Positions 7,335 through 15,382 of a DNA stretch of 64,000 nucleotides are shown one piece after another (position 1 is the first letter of the stretch; every line of letters begins with the position of its first letter). This DNA is from Microcystis aeruginosa FD4 (GTDB taxonomy: Bacteria > Cyanobacteriota > Cyanobacteriia > Cyanobacteriales > Microcystaceae): the NCBI RefSeq assembly GCF_009792235.1, contig NZ_CP046973.1, forward strand, positions 5,208,001-5,272,000, written 5' to 3'. The notes under the pieces are model-generated. The model had not been told where the DNA came from and did not search any database. It saw nothing but the letters and a program-made list of their open reading frames with translations. The position numbers and the translations under genes are program-made.

Positions 7335-8819
7335 CTATCGGGTTAAGGCTGCGCCTCTTTCGTACAAAGTGCGGGCATAATCTGTCCAAGTACCCTGGCC
7401 CCAATAACGGAAACAACTGGTTTGCACGAGCAAATTATAAAGCAGTGCCTCCAGATAATCTGGTCGTCGGGTGAAGCTAGGATCCGCCTGTACTAAAGGA
7501 TCATATTTCTCGTGGAATTGAGCGCTTAATTGGTTCATCGGTTCGAGGACATTTTCGTAACCGCGCACCCAACTGAGATCATTTGTCCAAGATGCCCCAT
7601 CCATGCTAAAACGGTGGTCGGACTGTTTTAAATCAGCGATCGCTTGTTCCACTGCTTCCGGGGTAGCGGCCTCGGGATTAACTCGCTGCCAGATTTTATG
7701 CTGGTGTACGGCTTGAATTGGGGGATAATCTTGAGGATTAACGCCAGCAGCCTCGATTAACTCCAGATATTCCGTACCGTTAAATCCTGCCACACTGGAA
7801 CCCCCCTGCATTTCCCGCCAAGGATTGGGAAAATCGCGAGGAAATTCATTCATCATCACGCCACCATTTTCACCGTCGGCAATCTGGGAACCTAAGGAAG
7901 GAACCCAAACGCCGCCGATTTGCTGTTTACCGCGGCATTTTGCCTCGTGGTAGGGTTGCATTTGGGCGACTAATTTGGTGTCGGAACCCTGGGTTTTAAT
8001 CAAAGCAGTAATCGCCATCACTTCACCCCGAGAATTACGGGCCAGCAAGCGATTAGGAATATATTTTTGTTCCTGACTCAATCCCGAACCGTCGAGATTT
8101 TCCACCGAATGTTCCTGTACCAATAACCAACGATAGCCGCATTCTTTGAGAGCTTTAATATACTCGTAGAGGGTATCAGGATGGTTAGGAAGGTGCATTT
8201 CCGGGGGAGAGAACCCTTTGACTCGTTTCAGGGCATCTGGGCCAAAAATCGAGGCAAAATAGGTTTGCCATGCTTGCATCTGTAATTTTAGATCGGGAAT
8301 CGGTGTGGAAGGAGCCACCGCATGACTCCACATCGTCCCCAACCATTCCACATAGGGTTGATATTGACTGTTACAGGTGATTAATTTGAGTTTATCGAGG
8401 ATATCCTGCCGTCCCATCTGTACCAAACCCCAGAGGAGATTGCCGGAATAATCGAGCATAATCCGGGGATTACAGCCTTCCGCCACCAATTCCGGGATAA
8501 AATCGCCCATGCGACTGTAACACCAAGCAAAAACGCTGGCATTATGGTTATCACCATCCCCTTGATGCTCGAACATATGCTGGAGATTGCAGATTAATTC
8601 ACCGTTAACACCCGCGGGGATGGTGGGTTGGTGCATATGCAAGGCACAGGCAAAACCAGCCTTAATATTATCTAAGTTGAGATTTGTTGTCGGTAAAAAG
8701 ATCGGATCATCGTGATTAACAATCGCCGCGATTTCCTGTTCCCAACCGCAAATAGTCGGTAGTCCGGGGCGGATTTCCGTGATAGGGTTCGATTTCGATG
8801 ATACGGGTGTAGCGATCAT
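7335..8819 (-). CDS. Glycoside hydrolase family 57 protein
   Basis: This 494-residue protein carries the GH57 first conserved region as CALHMHQP at about residues 58-65. Further conserved blocks are LDYSGNLLWG near 122, GFSPPEMHLPNHPDTLYEYI near 203, and FSMDGASWTNDLSWVRGYEN near 405. GH57 enzymes act on alpha-glucans such as glycogen, with a catalytic Glu (here probably the Glu of PPEMHLP) on a seven-stranded barrel. There is no signal peptide, so it should be cytosolic. The exact substrate cannot be read. It stands alone, transcribed away from the CorC/HlyC gene. Confidence 0.8.
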   Translation of the reverse strand: MIATPVSSKSNPITEIRPGLPTICGWEQEIAAIVNHDDPIFLPTTNLNLDNIKAGFACALHMHQPTIPAGVNGELICNLQHMFEHQGDGDNHNASVFAWCYSRMGDFIPELVAEGCNPRIMLDYSGNLLWGLVQMGRQDILDKLKLITCNSQYQPYVEWLGTMWSHAVAPSTPIPDLKLQMQAWQTYFASIFGPDALKRVKGFSPPEMHLPNHPDTLYEYIKALKECGYRWLLVQEHSVENLDGSGLSQEQKYIPNRLLARNSRGEVMAITALIKTQGSDTKLVAQMQPYHEAKCRGKQQIGGVWVPSLGSQIADGENGGVMMNEFPRDFPNPWREMQGGSSVAGFNGTEYLELIEAAGVNPQDYPPIQAVHQHKIWQRVNPEAATPEAVEQAIADLKQSDHRFSMDGASWTNDLSWVRGYENVLEPMNQLSAQFHEKYDPLVQADPSFTRRPDYLEALLYNLLVQTSCFRYWGQGTWTDYARTLYERGAALTR

Positions 8820-9088
8820 AATTTTTCAGGCAAATAGATTGAGATAGTTTGTCCCCACTCTCCCAGGGACAACTTTTTTTTACTGGCAATAGGTCACTCT
8901 TGACTGTTCACTGCTAACTGAGTTAAGAGCGCGAACTTTATCCTATCCCATTTATACTGAGAGTACCCCCTCTCCAGACACAAGCCTTCGTAACTCGTTA
9001 AAAATCAAGATGATTCTTTACTGAACTTAACCGATCCTCCCACTATGATACAAACAACTATCGGCCCTTTTACCTGTAACTTTTAACC

Positions 9089-10396
9089 ATGTTCTCGGCG
9101 ACTACCGAAATTCTTGTTATCTTCTTCCTTATCCTCCTCAATGGAGTCTTTGCTCTCTCGGAAATTGCCATTGTCTCGGCCCGCAAAGTCCGTTTAGAAC
9201 AATTAGCCAGAGATGATCGAAGGGCGGCAGTGGCCTTAAAATTGGCCAATGATCCCAATCAAATTTTATCGACGGTGCAGATTGGCATTACCCTAGTGGG
9301 AATCTTTGCCGGGGCCTACGGAGGAGCCAATTTATCGGTCAGTATGGCGCAATTATTGGCGCAAGTTCCTGTTTTAGCCCCCTATAGTCAAGCTTTGGGA
9401 TTAGGATTAGTGGTGTTAATTATTACCTATTTATCGCTGGTGGTGGGGGAATTAGTGCCGAAACGGTTAGGTTTAAGTAATCCCGAAAAAATCGCTATCC
9501 TCGTTGCAGATCCTCTCGATAGGTTATCGAAAATTGTTTCGCCCGTTGTCCATCTTTTGAGTCAATCGACTAATCTGATTCTCAGTTTGTTGGGGATTAG
9601 CGCTAATAATAATGATTCCCCCATTACGGAAGAAGAATTGAAAATTATGCTTAAACAGGGAACCGAAGCGGGAACCTTTGAGGAAGCAGAACAGGATATG
9701 GTGGAAAGGGTGTTAGGATTGGGCGATCGCAGAGTCAGTCAGATTATGACCACGCGCCCAGATATTATTTGGCTAGATTTGGAAGATAGTGCCGAAATTA
9801 ACCGCCAGAAGCTAATTGAGAGCAATCATAACCGTTTTCCTGTGTGTCAGGGCAGTTTAGATGAGGTTTTGGGGGTAATCGAAGTCACAGACTTATTGGC
9901 AGATTGTTTAACCGGTGAAAGTTTCGACCTGACGAAGGATTTACAACAGCCGCTTTTTGTGCCGGAAAGCACTCGGGGTTTAAAGGTTTTAGAATTAGTG
10001 CAGCAAAGTGGTCATCATATTGCCTTGGTAGTGGATGAGTACGGGGTAATTCAAGGATTGGTGACGCGCAAGGATATTTTAGAGGCAATTGTCGGCGATT
10101 TACCCCAATTAGATGATATTGAAGATGCTCAGATCGTGCAGCGGGAAGATGGTTCTTGGTTGATCGATGGCACAGTGGCGATCGAAGATTTTAAAGAATT
10201 ATTTGAAATCAGTGAATTACCGGGGGAAAAACAGGGAAATTATCACACTTTAGGTGGTTTTATTATTACCCATCTTGGTAGGATTCCGGGGGCTGCCGAT
10301 CATTTTGAATGGCAAAGGTTGCGTTTGGAAGTGGTGGATATGGACGGTAATCGCGTCGATAAGGTGTTAGTCACGCTCTTGTTGGATGATTTGTAA
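9089..10396 (+). CDS. CorC/HlyC (CNNM, DUF21) membrane protein
   Basis: This 435-residue protein begins MFSATTEILVIFFLILLNGV. It has a DUF21/CNNM transmembrane domain (about residues 1-190, with FALSEIAIVSARKVRLEQLA), a CBS pair (about 205-330, with TTRPDIIWLDLEDS and VDEYGVIQGLVTRKDILEAI), and a C-terminal CorC_HlyC domain ending VDKVLVTLLLDDL. Proteins of this family are linked to magnesium, cobalt or sodium transport; the hemolysin name is historical. The ATG follows a TAACTTTTAACC leader without a strong ribosome site. It is complete and monocistronic. Confidence 0.85.
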   Translation: MFSATTEILVIFFLILLNGVFALSEIAIVSARKVRLEQLARDDRRAAVALKLANDPNQILSTVQIGITLVGIFAGAYGGANLSVSMAQLLAQVPVLAPYSQALGLGLVVLIITYLSLVVGELVPKRLGLSNPEKIAILVADPLDRLSKIVSPVVHLLSQSTNLILSLLGISANNNDSPITEEELKIMLKQGTEAGTFEEAEQDMVERVLGLGDRRVSQIMTTRPDIIWLDLEDSAEINRQKLIESNHNRFPVCQGSLDEVLGVIEVTDLLADCLTGESFDLTKDLQQPLFVPESTRGLKVLELVQQSGHHIALVVDEYGVIQGLVTRKDILEAIVGDLPQLDDIEDAQIVQREDGSWLIDGTVAIEDFKELFEISELPGEKQGNYHTLGGFIITHLGRIPGAADHFEWQRLRLEVVDMDGNRVDKVLVTLLLDDL

Positions 10397-10401
10397 GTCG
10401 C

Positions 10402-10422
10402 CAATTCAGACTTGAATCGGCC
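10402..10422. repeat. 21-bp direct repeat, left copy
   Basis: The 21 bases starting CAATTCAGACTTGAATCGGC recur exactly at 13079-13099 in the same orientation. Between the two copies lie the double-glycine peptide, a small membrane protein, a hicB remnant and the ScyD-like gene. Each copy directly follows or overlaps a gene end. Confidence 0.85.
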
Positions 10423-10890
10423 CAGGAAGAAATAGGTATAACTATTTTTTCTCCCACATCCAGCAGGTTATTTTGAATATTTTTTATTTAACCTAACCTA
10501 GTCATAGAAAGGCTTACAGCTATTTAAGTATTTTGGTCTAAATCTCTCATGGGGGAGATATTGGATGAATTGATACTCCTCTCAATAGCTTAGTCGGACT
10601 TGAACCAAAATATACTGCCAAATCATTTATAGACAACAGAAAAGCCTGAAATATTTACCTCGCAATGGTTTTCGTTGTTTTTCAACAAATGAAATTTCGA
10701 CAAAATAATCTGCTGGGATTTGCTTGTTAAGTATATATACTTGCGTCATCAAGTGCTGAATGTGGGTTTCTCAAAATAATTATCAAATCGCTTGACGAAC
10801 ACAATGAGAATTTGCGACTATATAAAAAGTCAGTTATTTACCAAACTGACTTTAATCAATCCACTATCGACCTGACCCAGGAGACAAAAC
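10423..10890. promoter_or_regulatory. Long leader upstream of the repeat peptide
   Basis: This stretch of about 470 bases has no gene. It ends in a perfect 10-bp inverted repeat, AAAGTCAGTT (10826-10835) and AACTGACTTT (10844-10853), with an 8-base loop. The hairpin sits 38 bases before the ATG at 10891 and upstream of the ribosome site CAGGAG. A TATAAAA at 10821 could be a -10 box. A hairpin in this position may control translation or be an operator. Confidence 0.45.
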
Positions 10891-11145
10891 ATGGCTTCGA
10901 TTAAAATTGACTCGGATTTACGACCCATCGGTTCTGAACTTTTCCTCGATGCAGAAAGCTATCTGGACGAACTCTCTGCTGACCAAGAGATTAACAAGAT
11001 TGTGGGAGGAACTAAGCTTACCACTACCTTCCCTACCACTACCTTCCCTACCACTACCTTCCCTACCACTACCTTCCCTACCACTACCATTAATCCTACT
11101 ATCATTAATATTAATCCAGTAGGGCGCTTAATCCAGATCCAGTAG
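10891..11145 (+). CDS. Double-glycine leader peptide with TTTFP repeat
   Basis: This 84-residue peptide starts MASIKIDSDLRPIGSELFLD. Its acidic leader ends LSADQEINKIVGG at about residue 40, a GG motif like those cleaved by C39-peptidase ABC exporters. The rest is KLTTTFPTTTFPTTTFP... with the unit TTTFP repeated exactly, then INPTIININPVGRLIQIQ. The DNA unit is the 15-mer ACCACTACCTTCCCT, almost without change. CAGGAGACAAAAC precedes the ATG at good spacing. It resembles a RiPP precursor, but no modification enzyme or exporter is adjacent, so the call is an inference. Confidence 0.6.
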   Translation: MASIKIDSDLRPIGSELFLDAESYLDELSADQEINKIVGGTKLTTTFPTTTFPTTTFPTTTFPTTTINPTIININPVGRLIQIQ

Positions 11146-11162
11146 GGCGCTAAGTGCGATCG

Positions 11163-11225
11163 CCGATCTTGTAGGGTGCGTTACACTACGTTAACGCACC
11201 GCTAACTTTAATGGGGGTAGGTTAT
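11163..11225. repeat. Direct repeat flanking the coil-membrane gene
   Basis: The sequence around CGATCTTGTAGGGTGCGTTA and CGCACCGCTAACTTTAATG is repeated with changes at 11484-11540. The two copies bracket the 66-residue membrane gene at 11282-11482. Confidence 0.7.
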
Positions 11226-11281
11226 CAATCAAGATAGATTATGATCTGAAATAGCAAACAGTACAAACCCTTGAATTTCCC

Positions 11282-11482
11282 ATGATATTGACAACTGAGG
11301 ATTTTCAAGACAATCAACAACAGATACTCACTGAGTTACGGGAATTAAAAAAGGAACTTGAGCAATTTAACCAAAAATTCGATAACTATCAAAAAGCTAC
11401 ACCATGGGTAGTTCAGTTAGCATTTAGCTTAATTGCAGTCGCTACTATAACTGTGATTGTCTCAACTGTGCTAGGTAAATAG
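11282..11482 (+). CDS. Small coiled-coil single-pass membrane protein
   Basis: This 66-residue protein begins MILTTEDFQDNQQQILTELR and forms a coiled coil to about residue 40. One membrane span follows (WVVQLAFSLIAVATITVIVS), and the end is VLGK. No catalytic motif is visible and the family is not recognised. The gene is bracketed by two direct repeats, which suggests it moves or was duplicated as a unit. It may work with the neighbouring short peptide, but nothing proves this. Confidence 0.55.
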   Translation: MILTTEDFQDNQQQILTELRELKKELEQFNQKFDNYQKATPWVVQLAFSLIAVATITVIVSTVLGK

Positions 11483-11607
11483 TGCCGATCTTGTAGTTAA
11501 CGTACTGTAACGCACCGCTAACTTTAATGAGGGTGAGTTATGAATTATATATCGAAGTTATTTCTACGAAATTATCAAGACAGCGAAACCTAATTCGACA
11601 AATAATA

Positions 11608-11769
11608 ATGAGACGATTTAAAATCGTCAATGAAAAGCATCCTGAGAGCTACGTCGCCTATCCGATTGGCATAACAGGAGCAGTTGTCGGCCCTAACTTT
11701 CTTCCGTCAGGCTTTGTCCTCTGTCCATCACCCCTTGAATACGGTTGTCTCTCTTATCCCCACTGCTGA
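11608..11769 (+). pseudogene. Truncated HicB-like antitoxin
   Basis: From an ATG at 11608 the product reads MRRFKIVNEKHPESYVAYPI and GITGAVVG, the N-terminal half of a HicB domain (compare the intact one at 2468-2686). It then runs into unrelated residues (PNFLPSGFVLCPSP) and stops. No HicA follows. It is a remnant. Confidence 0.55.
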
Positions 11770-11822
11770 TTTTTCTCTCTTTGTCAACCCCTAGACCTGA
11801 ATATTTACGGAGAAATTAATCA

Positions 11823-13055
11823 ATGCTCAAAAAATTATTGACAGTTGCTGTAGGAACAGCCTTAACGATATTCGGAGTTGGCGGCCCCTTACAGGCGGCT
11901 AACTTGCAAATAATCGCCAGTGGACTTGAAAGTCCACGAGGTCTCACCTTTGGTCCCGATGGAGCCTTATATGTTACAGAAGCAGGTAGAGGAGGCGCAG
12001 GCCCCTGTATTCCCGCACCGGGAGCCGGACCTAACGGACCAGTAGTTTGTTATGGTAACACTGGTGCGATAACCCGCATTAAAAATGGTACATCTGAACG
12101 CATTGTTACCGGTCTTCCGTCTATTGCTTTACCAATTCCAGAATTCTCTACTGCTATTGATGCGACCGGAATCCATGATATACAATTTGACTCCACTGGA
12201 AGAGCTTATGCCGTTTTTGGTTTGGGGTCTTCTCCAGAACAACGGGATCAAGTACTTAATGTTCCTGAATTTGGACAACTGATCGCCATTGATAATCTCA
12301 ATGGACAGGTTTCTCTGACAACGTTAGCAGACCTAGCTGAGTATGAAGGGTTGTTTAATCCCGATAATAATAATTCGGGCTTTTTTAATCCCTATAACGA
12401 TGGCATTGATAGCAATCCCTATGCTTTTTTAATTAAAGATGACACTGCTTATATCGTCGATGCGGCCGGGAACGATTTTTTTAGAGCTAAAACTGATGGT
12501 AGCGAACTTACTCTCTTGTCTGTCTTTCCTGAACGTCCGATAACTGACCCCTTTACTGGAGAAACCATTGCCATGCAATCAGTTCCTACCAGTGTGGCTA
12601 TTGGGCCTGATGGAGCTTTTTATATCTCAGAATTGACGGGATTTCCTTCTCCAGAAAATGCGGCACGTATTTTTCGCTTGGGGACTGATAATAAACCAGA
12701 AGTGTATGCTGATGGCTTCACCCAAATAATTGATATTGCCTTTGATGATCAAGGAGGCTTGTATGTCCTAGAATATGCCACTCGCTCATTATATTTTGAT
12801 ATTAGTCCAGGTCTTTTAAGCTATATAGACCCCAAGGGAAATCGCAAATCCATCATCAGTGATGGACTACTTTTCCCGACGGCTTTAGCAATTGGCCCTG
12901 ATGGTGATATCTATATCTCTAATCTAGGTTACATTCCAGGACAGGGTCAAGTTGTTCGTGTTCAGGTTTCAGTCCCCGAACCTAGTTCTGTAACAGGACT
13001 GCTAATTTTTGGCATTTTTGGTGGAGTTTCATTGCTGTTACGCCAACGGAAATAA
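11823..13055 (+). CDS. ScyD/ScyE-like PEP-CTERM protein
   Basis: This 410-residue protein has a signal peptide (MLKKLLTVAVGTALTIFGVG...LQAA). Its beta-propeller body has repeated P-D-G-x-x-Y-x-x-E units (FGPDGALYVTEAG, IGPDGAFYISELTG, IGPDGDIYISNLG). The end is a PEP-CTERM sorting tail, VPEPSSVTGLLIFGIFGGVS plus LLLRQRK. The layout matches the ScyD/ScyE family first noted in scytonemin clusters, but those genes are widespread and no scytonemin genes are nearby. It should be exported and anchored by the exosortase system. The substrate is unknown. Confidence 0.8.
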   Translation: MLKKLLTVAVGTALTIFGVGGPLQAANLQIIASGLESPRGLTFGPDGALYVTEAGRGGAGPCIPAPGAGPNGPVVCYGNTGAITRIKNGTSERIVTGLPSIALPIPEFSTAIDATGIHDIQFDSTGRAYAVFGLGSSPEQRDQVLNVPEFGQLIAIDNLNGQVSLTTLADLAEYEGLFNPDNNNSGFFNPYNDGIDSNPYAFLIKDDTAYIVDAAGNDFFRAKTDGSELTLLSVFPERPITDPFTGETIAMQSVPTSVAIGPDGAFYISELTGFPSPENAARIFRLGTDNKPEVYADGFTQIIDIAFDDQGGLYVLEYATRSLYFDISPGLLSYIDPKGNRKSIISDGLLFPTALAIGPDGDIYISNLGYIPGQGQVVRVQVSVPEPSSVTGLLIFGIFGGVSLLLRQRK

Positions 13056-13078
13056 TTAATTTAGCCCAGATAGTGATG

Positions 13079-13099
13079 CAATTCAGACTTGAATCGGCC
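13079..13099. repeat. 21-bp direct repeat, right copy
   Basis: This is an exact copy of the 21 bases at 10402-10422, in the same orientation and 2.68 kb apart. It overlaps the extended 5' end of the following Rpn-like frame. Confidence 0.85.
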
Positions 13100-13136
13100 G
13101 GTAATTGTTAGTAAACATCTAGATTTTTTCAAGCTT

Positions 13137-13931
13137 GTGAAGACCGATACAATTTTTTATCAACTCTTGCAAACCTTTCCGGGGTTAATTTTTGAATTAC
13201 TGGGAGAATCAACCCAGAAAGCTGAAAATTATCAATTTTCCTCGCGAGAAATCAAAGAATTAGCGCGTCGTTTTGACGGTATTTTTTTACCGACCACTGC
13301 AGCACCGGAACTAATTATTTACTTTGTTGAAGTGCAATTTCAGGATAAAAGTGATTTTTATTGGCGATTTTTAACAGAAATTGTCATCTATCTCAATCAG
13401 TATAAACCTGTTCAGGATTGGATGGCTGTAGCTTTATTTGCCTCCAGGGATATCGATAATAATTTTCCCTATCAACTGCGGGGATTTGAGATAACGGGAC
13501 AGATCAAACGTATTTATTTAGATGAATTAATCGATAGTCCAGATCCGTCTCTGGGTTTAGGAATTATTCAGTTAATCGTCGCTACACCCCAATTAGCACA
13601 GCAACGAGGAAAACCACTTTTAGAAAAAGCGATCGCTGAAATTGATGATCTAGTTTTCCAGCAAAAAGTTATAGAATTAATTGAAAGAACCTTAGCCTAT
13701 AAATTTACTAATCTTAGTCGCACGGAGTTAGAAGCTATGTTCGGATTAGATGATCTCAGACAGACTCGACTTTATCAAGAAGCTAAAGAAGAAGGTCGTG
13801 AAGAAGCTAAAACTGAAGCGATCGCCAGTTTACTAGCTTTAGGTTTAAGTATAGAACAGATTGCCACTGCTTTGCAGTTAGAACTTACCAAAGTACAAGA
13901 GACTGCGGCCAAATTATCCCCCCCAAATTAG
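13137..13931 (+). CDS. Rpn/DUF2887-like putative nuclease
   Basis: From the GTG at 13137 the protein begins MKTDTIFYQLLQTFPGLIFE, the typical opening of this cyanobacterial family. An in-frame TTG at 13089 would add 16 residues that lie in the direct repeat, so the GTG is preferred. The body has RFDGIFLPTT and IYFVEVQFQDK, the D...E-V-Q core of a PD-(D/E)XK nuclease. The tail, KEEGREEAKTEAIASLLALG, is the charged linker and helical end seen in Rpn proteins. These proteins are linked to RecA-independent recombination and phage defence, but this one is untested. Confidence 0.75.
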   Translation: MKTDTIFYQLLQTFPGLIFELLGESTQKAENYQFSSREIKELARRFDGIFLPTTAAPELIIYFVEVQFQDKSDFYWRFLTEIVIYLNQYKPVQDWMAVALFASRDIDNNFPYQLRGFEITGQIKRIYLDELIDSPDPSLGLGIIQLIVATPQLAQQRGKPLLEKAIAEIDDLVFQQKVIELIERTLAYKFTNLSRTELEAMFGLDDLRQTRLYQEAKEEGREEAKTEAIASLLALGLSIEQIATALQLELTKVQETAAKLSPPN

Positions 13932-13966
13932 AAGAGTAAATTATCAGGTTTCTCCCCGATTTTACC

Positions 13967-15313
13967 CTATTCATTCATATTACGATAGGTAGCCACTGCC
14001 GAGGGAGAAATGCGATTGAGATAACGGAAAATCCAATATTTTAAGACTGTATCTAAGATAACGGGAAAAGTGGCGATAAAGAGAAAATTAAACTGGCGAT
14101 TTTCCGGTAAACCGAAATGACGACTTAACCCTTCTAGGATGACTTCCCAACCGTGGGGAGAGTGGAAACCGACAAACATATCGGTAAAGAGAATAATTAA
14201 AAAAGCTTTAGCTGAATCGCTAAGATTATAGAGAATGCCATCGAGAAAAGACTTGACAATCTCGATTTCCCGACGACTAAAAGCGACAACAAAACCAAAG
14301 GCAATCAGGGAACAAATATCGGCGAAAATATTAGCGATTGCGTTTAAACCTCGTTGGCGAAATTCTTCACTTAGTACCGCTGCTTTTTTAGTAATTTCCA
14401 CCTCGATTTCTTCGTTAGATAATTTGGGTGCTAAACCAATCATACCTCGAAAATGTAAAGCTTCCTCAAATCTTCTCAATTCTGAAAAAGCTTCTTCTTC
14501 TAGATCTTGATTGATAAAAATAAACTGTTCCTGTTGTTGAAAATACTTATTAACCAAGGGGGTAATCAGGAAAGTTTTGGTTAATTGCTGGGTCAATAAA
14601 GGAACAATAATTAACAGTAAAATAAACTTGAGAGAAATGGCTGTTTTATAACGAGAATTGCGAAATCTTTTTAAAACGGCCTCCTCCGATTCCCCCGCTT
14701 GAGGATCAATTTCCTGTTTAATGCGATTAAAAGTATTGACAAAAGAACGTGGTAAAACCCCGGGTTTTTCCGTAGCTTTTTGGGATTTATTACTTTTGAT
14801 TATTTCCTCATCCTCAAGACTACCCGCTGCTAAAAAAGAGCGATTTCGAGAAGTCTTTATTTTCCCTGTTTCCCGTTCAACATTTCTGTTATGGAGACTT
14901 TTGGGGACATCTTCCATATCTTCTTGCCAATAATTATCTTGATATTTTCCGATAATACTATCGATAAACTGAAGTTTTTTCAGACAAACATCTGTGGTGA
15001 CAGTAATCACCCCATTATTAATTGTCGGTTGATTTGGTCCGAAGGTATTAACGATCGAGCGACTAGCTTTAAACTCCGTCAATCTGACTTTAATTTTTTG
15101 CAGATAACCTTTAACTTCTGCGATAAAATAGGAATTGGTGCTGCTGCCATAATTCGAGAACTCCGCTGCCACTTTCCGCCCTTGAAAATGCTTGTCTTCT
15201 ATCTCCTTAATCTTCAAAGCTGCATGATAGGCCTCATCTAAAGAACGTTCAGGAGTTTGTAATAACCATTGATTAACGCCTTGCAAAATCCGATTAAGAT
15301 TCATAGAAAACAA
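13967..15313 (-). CDS. pxcA: Proton extrusion protein PxcA (CemA homologue)
   Basis: This 448-residue protein begins MFSMNLNRILQGVNQWLLQT and probably starts at the second Met. Its N-terminal half is soluble. The C-terminal CemA domain has several membrane spans (KFILLLIIVPLLTQQLTKTF, ANIFADICSLIAFGFVVAFS, AKAFLIILFTDMFVGFHSPH, FLFIATFPVILDTVLKYWIF). F-H-S-P-H-G-W-E and the final RYLNRISPSAVATYRNMNE are strongly conserved. PxcA supports light-driven proton extrusion and so carbon uptake. Its 5' end is 69 bases from the divergent ATPase gene. Confidence 0.9.
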   Translation of the reverse strand: MFSMNLNRILQGVNQWLLQTPERSLDEAYHAALKIKEIEDKHFQGRKVAAEFSNYGSSTNSYFIAEVKGYLQKIKVRLTEFKASRSIVNTFGPNQPTINNGVITVTTDVCLKKLQFIDSIIGKYQDNYWQEDMEDVPKSLHNRNVERETGKIKTSRNRSFLAAGSLEDEEIIKSNKSQKATEKPGVLPRSFVNTFNRIKQEIDPQAGESEEAVLKRFRNSRYKTAISLKFILLLIIVPLLTQQLTKTFLITPLVNKYFQQQEQFIFINQDLEEEAFSELRRFEEALHFRGMIGLAPKLSNEEIEVEITKKAAVLSEEFRQRGLNAIANIFADICSLIAFGFVVAFSRREIEIVKSFLDGILYNLSDSAKAFLIILFTDMFVGFHSPHGWEVILEGLSRHFGLPENRQFNFLFIATFPVILDTVLKYWIFRYLNRISPSAVATYRNMNE

Positions 15314-15382
15314 TTACTTCCACAAGGGAGAAAAGCTAGAGTACCGATCAGTTATCTTAACAAATTCAATCGAGAAAAAACG

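Noticed and set aside
11823..13055. Part of a scytonemin biosynthesis cluster
   Set aside because: Only a ScyD/ScyE-like gene is present; no ScyA, ScyB or ScyC genes are nearby.
14235..15241. Several plus-strand frames opposite pxcA
   Set aside because: They are shadows of a well-conserved gene on the other strand.
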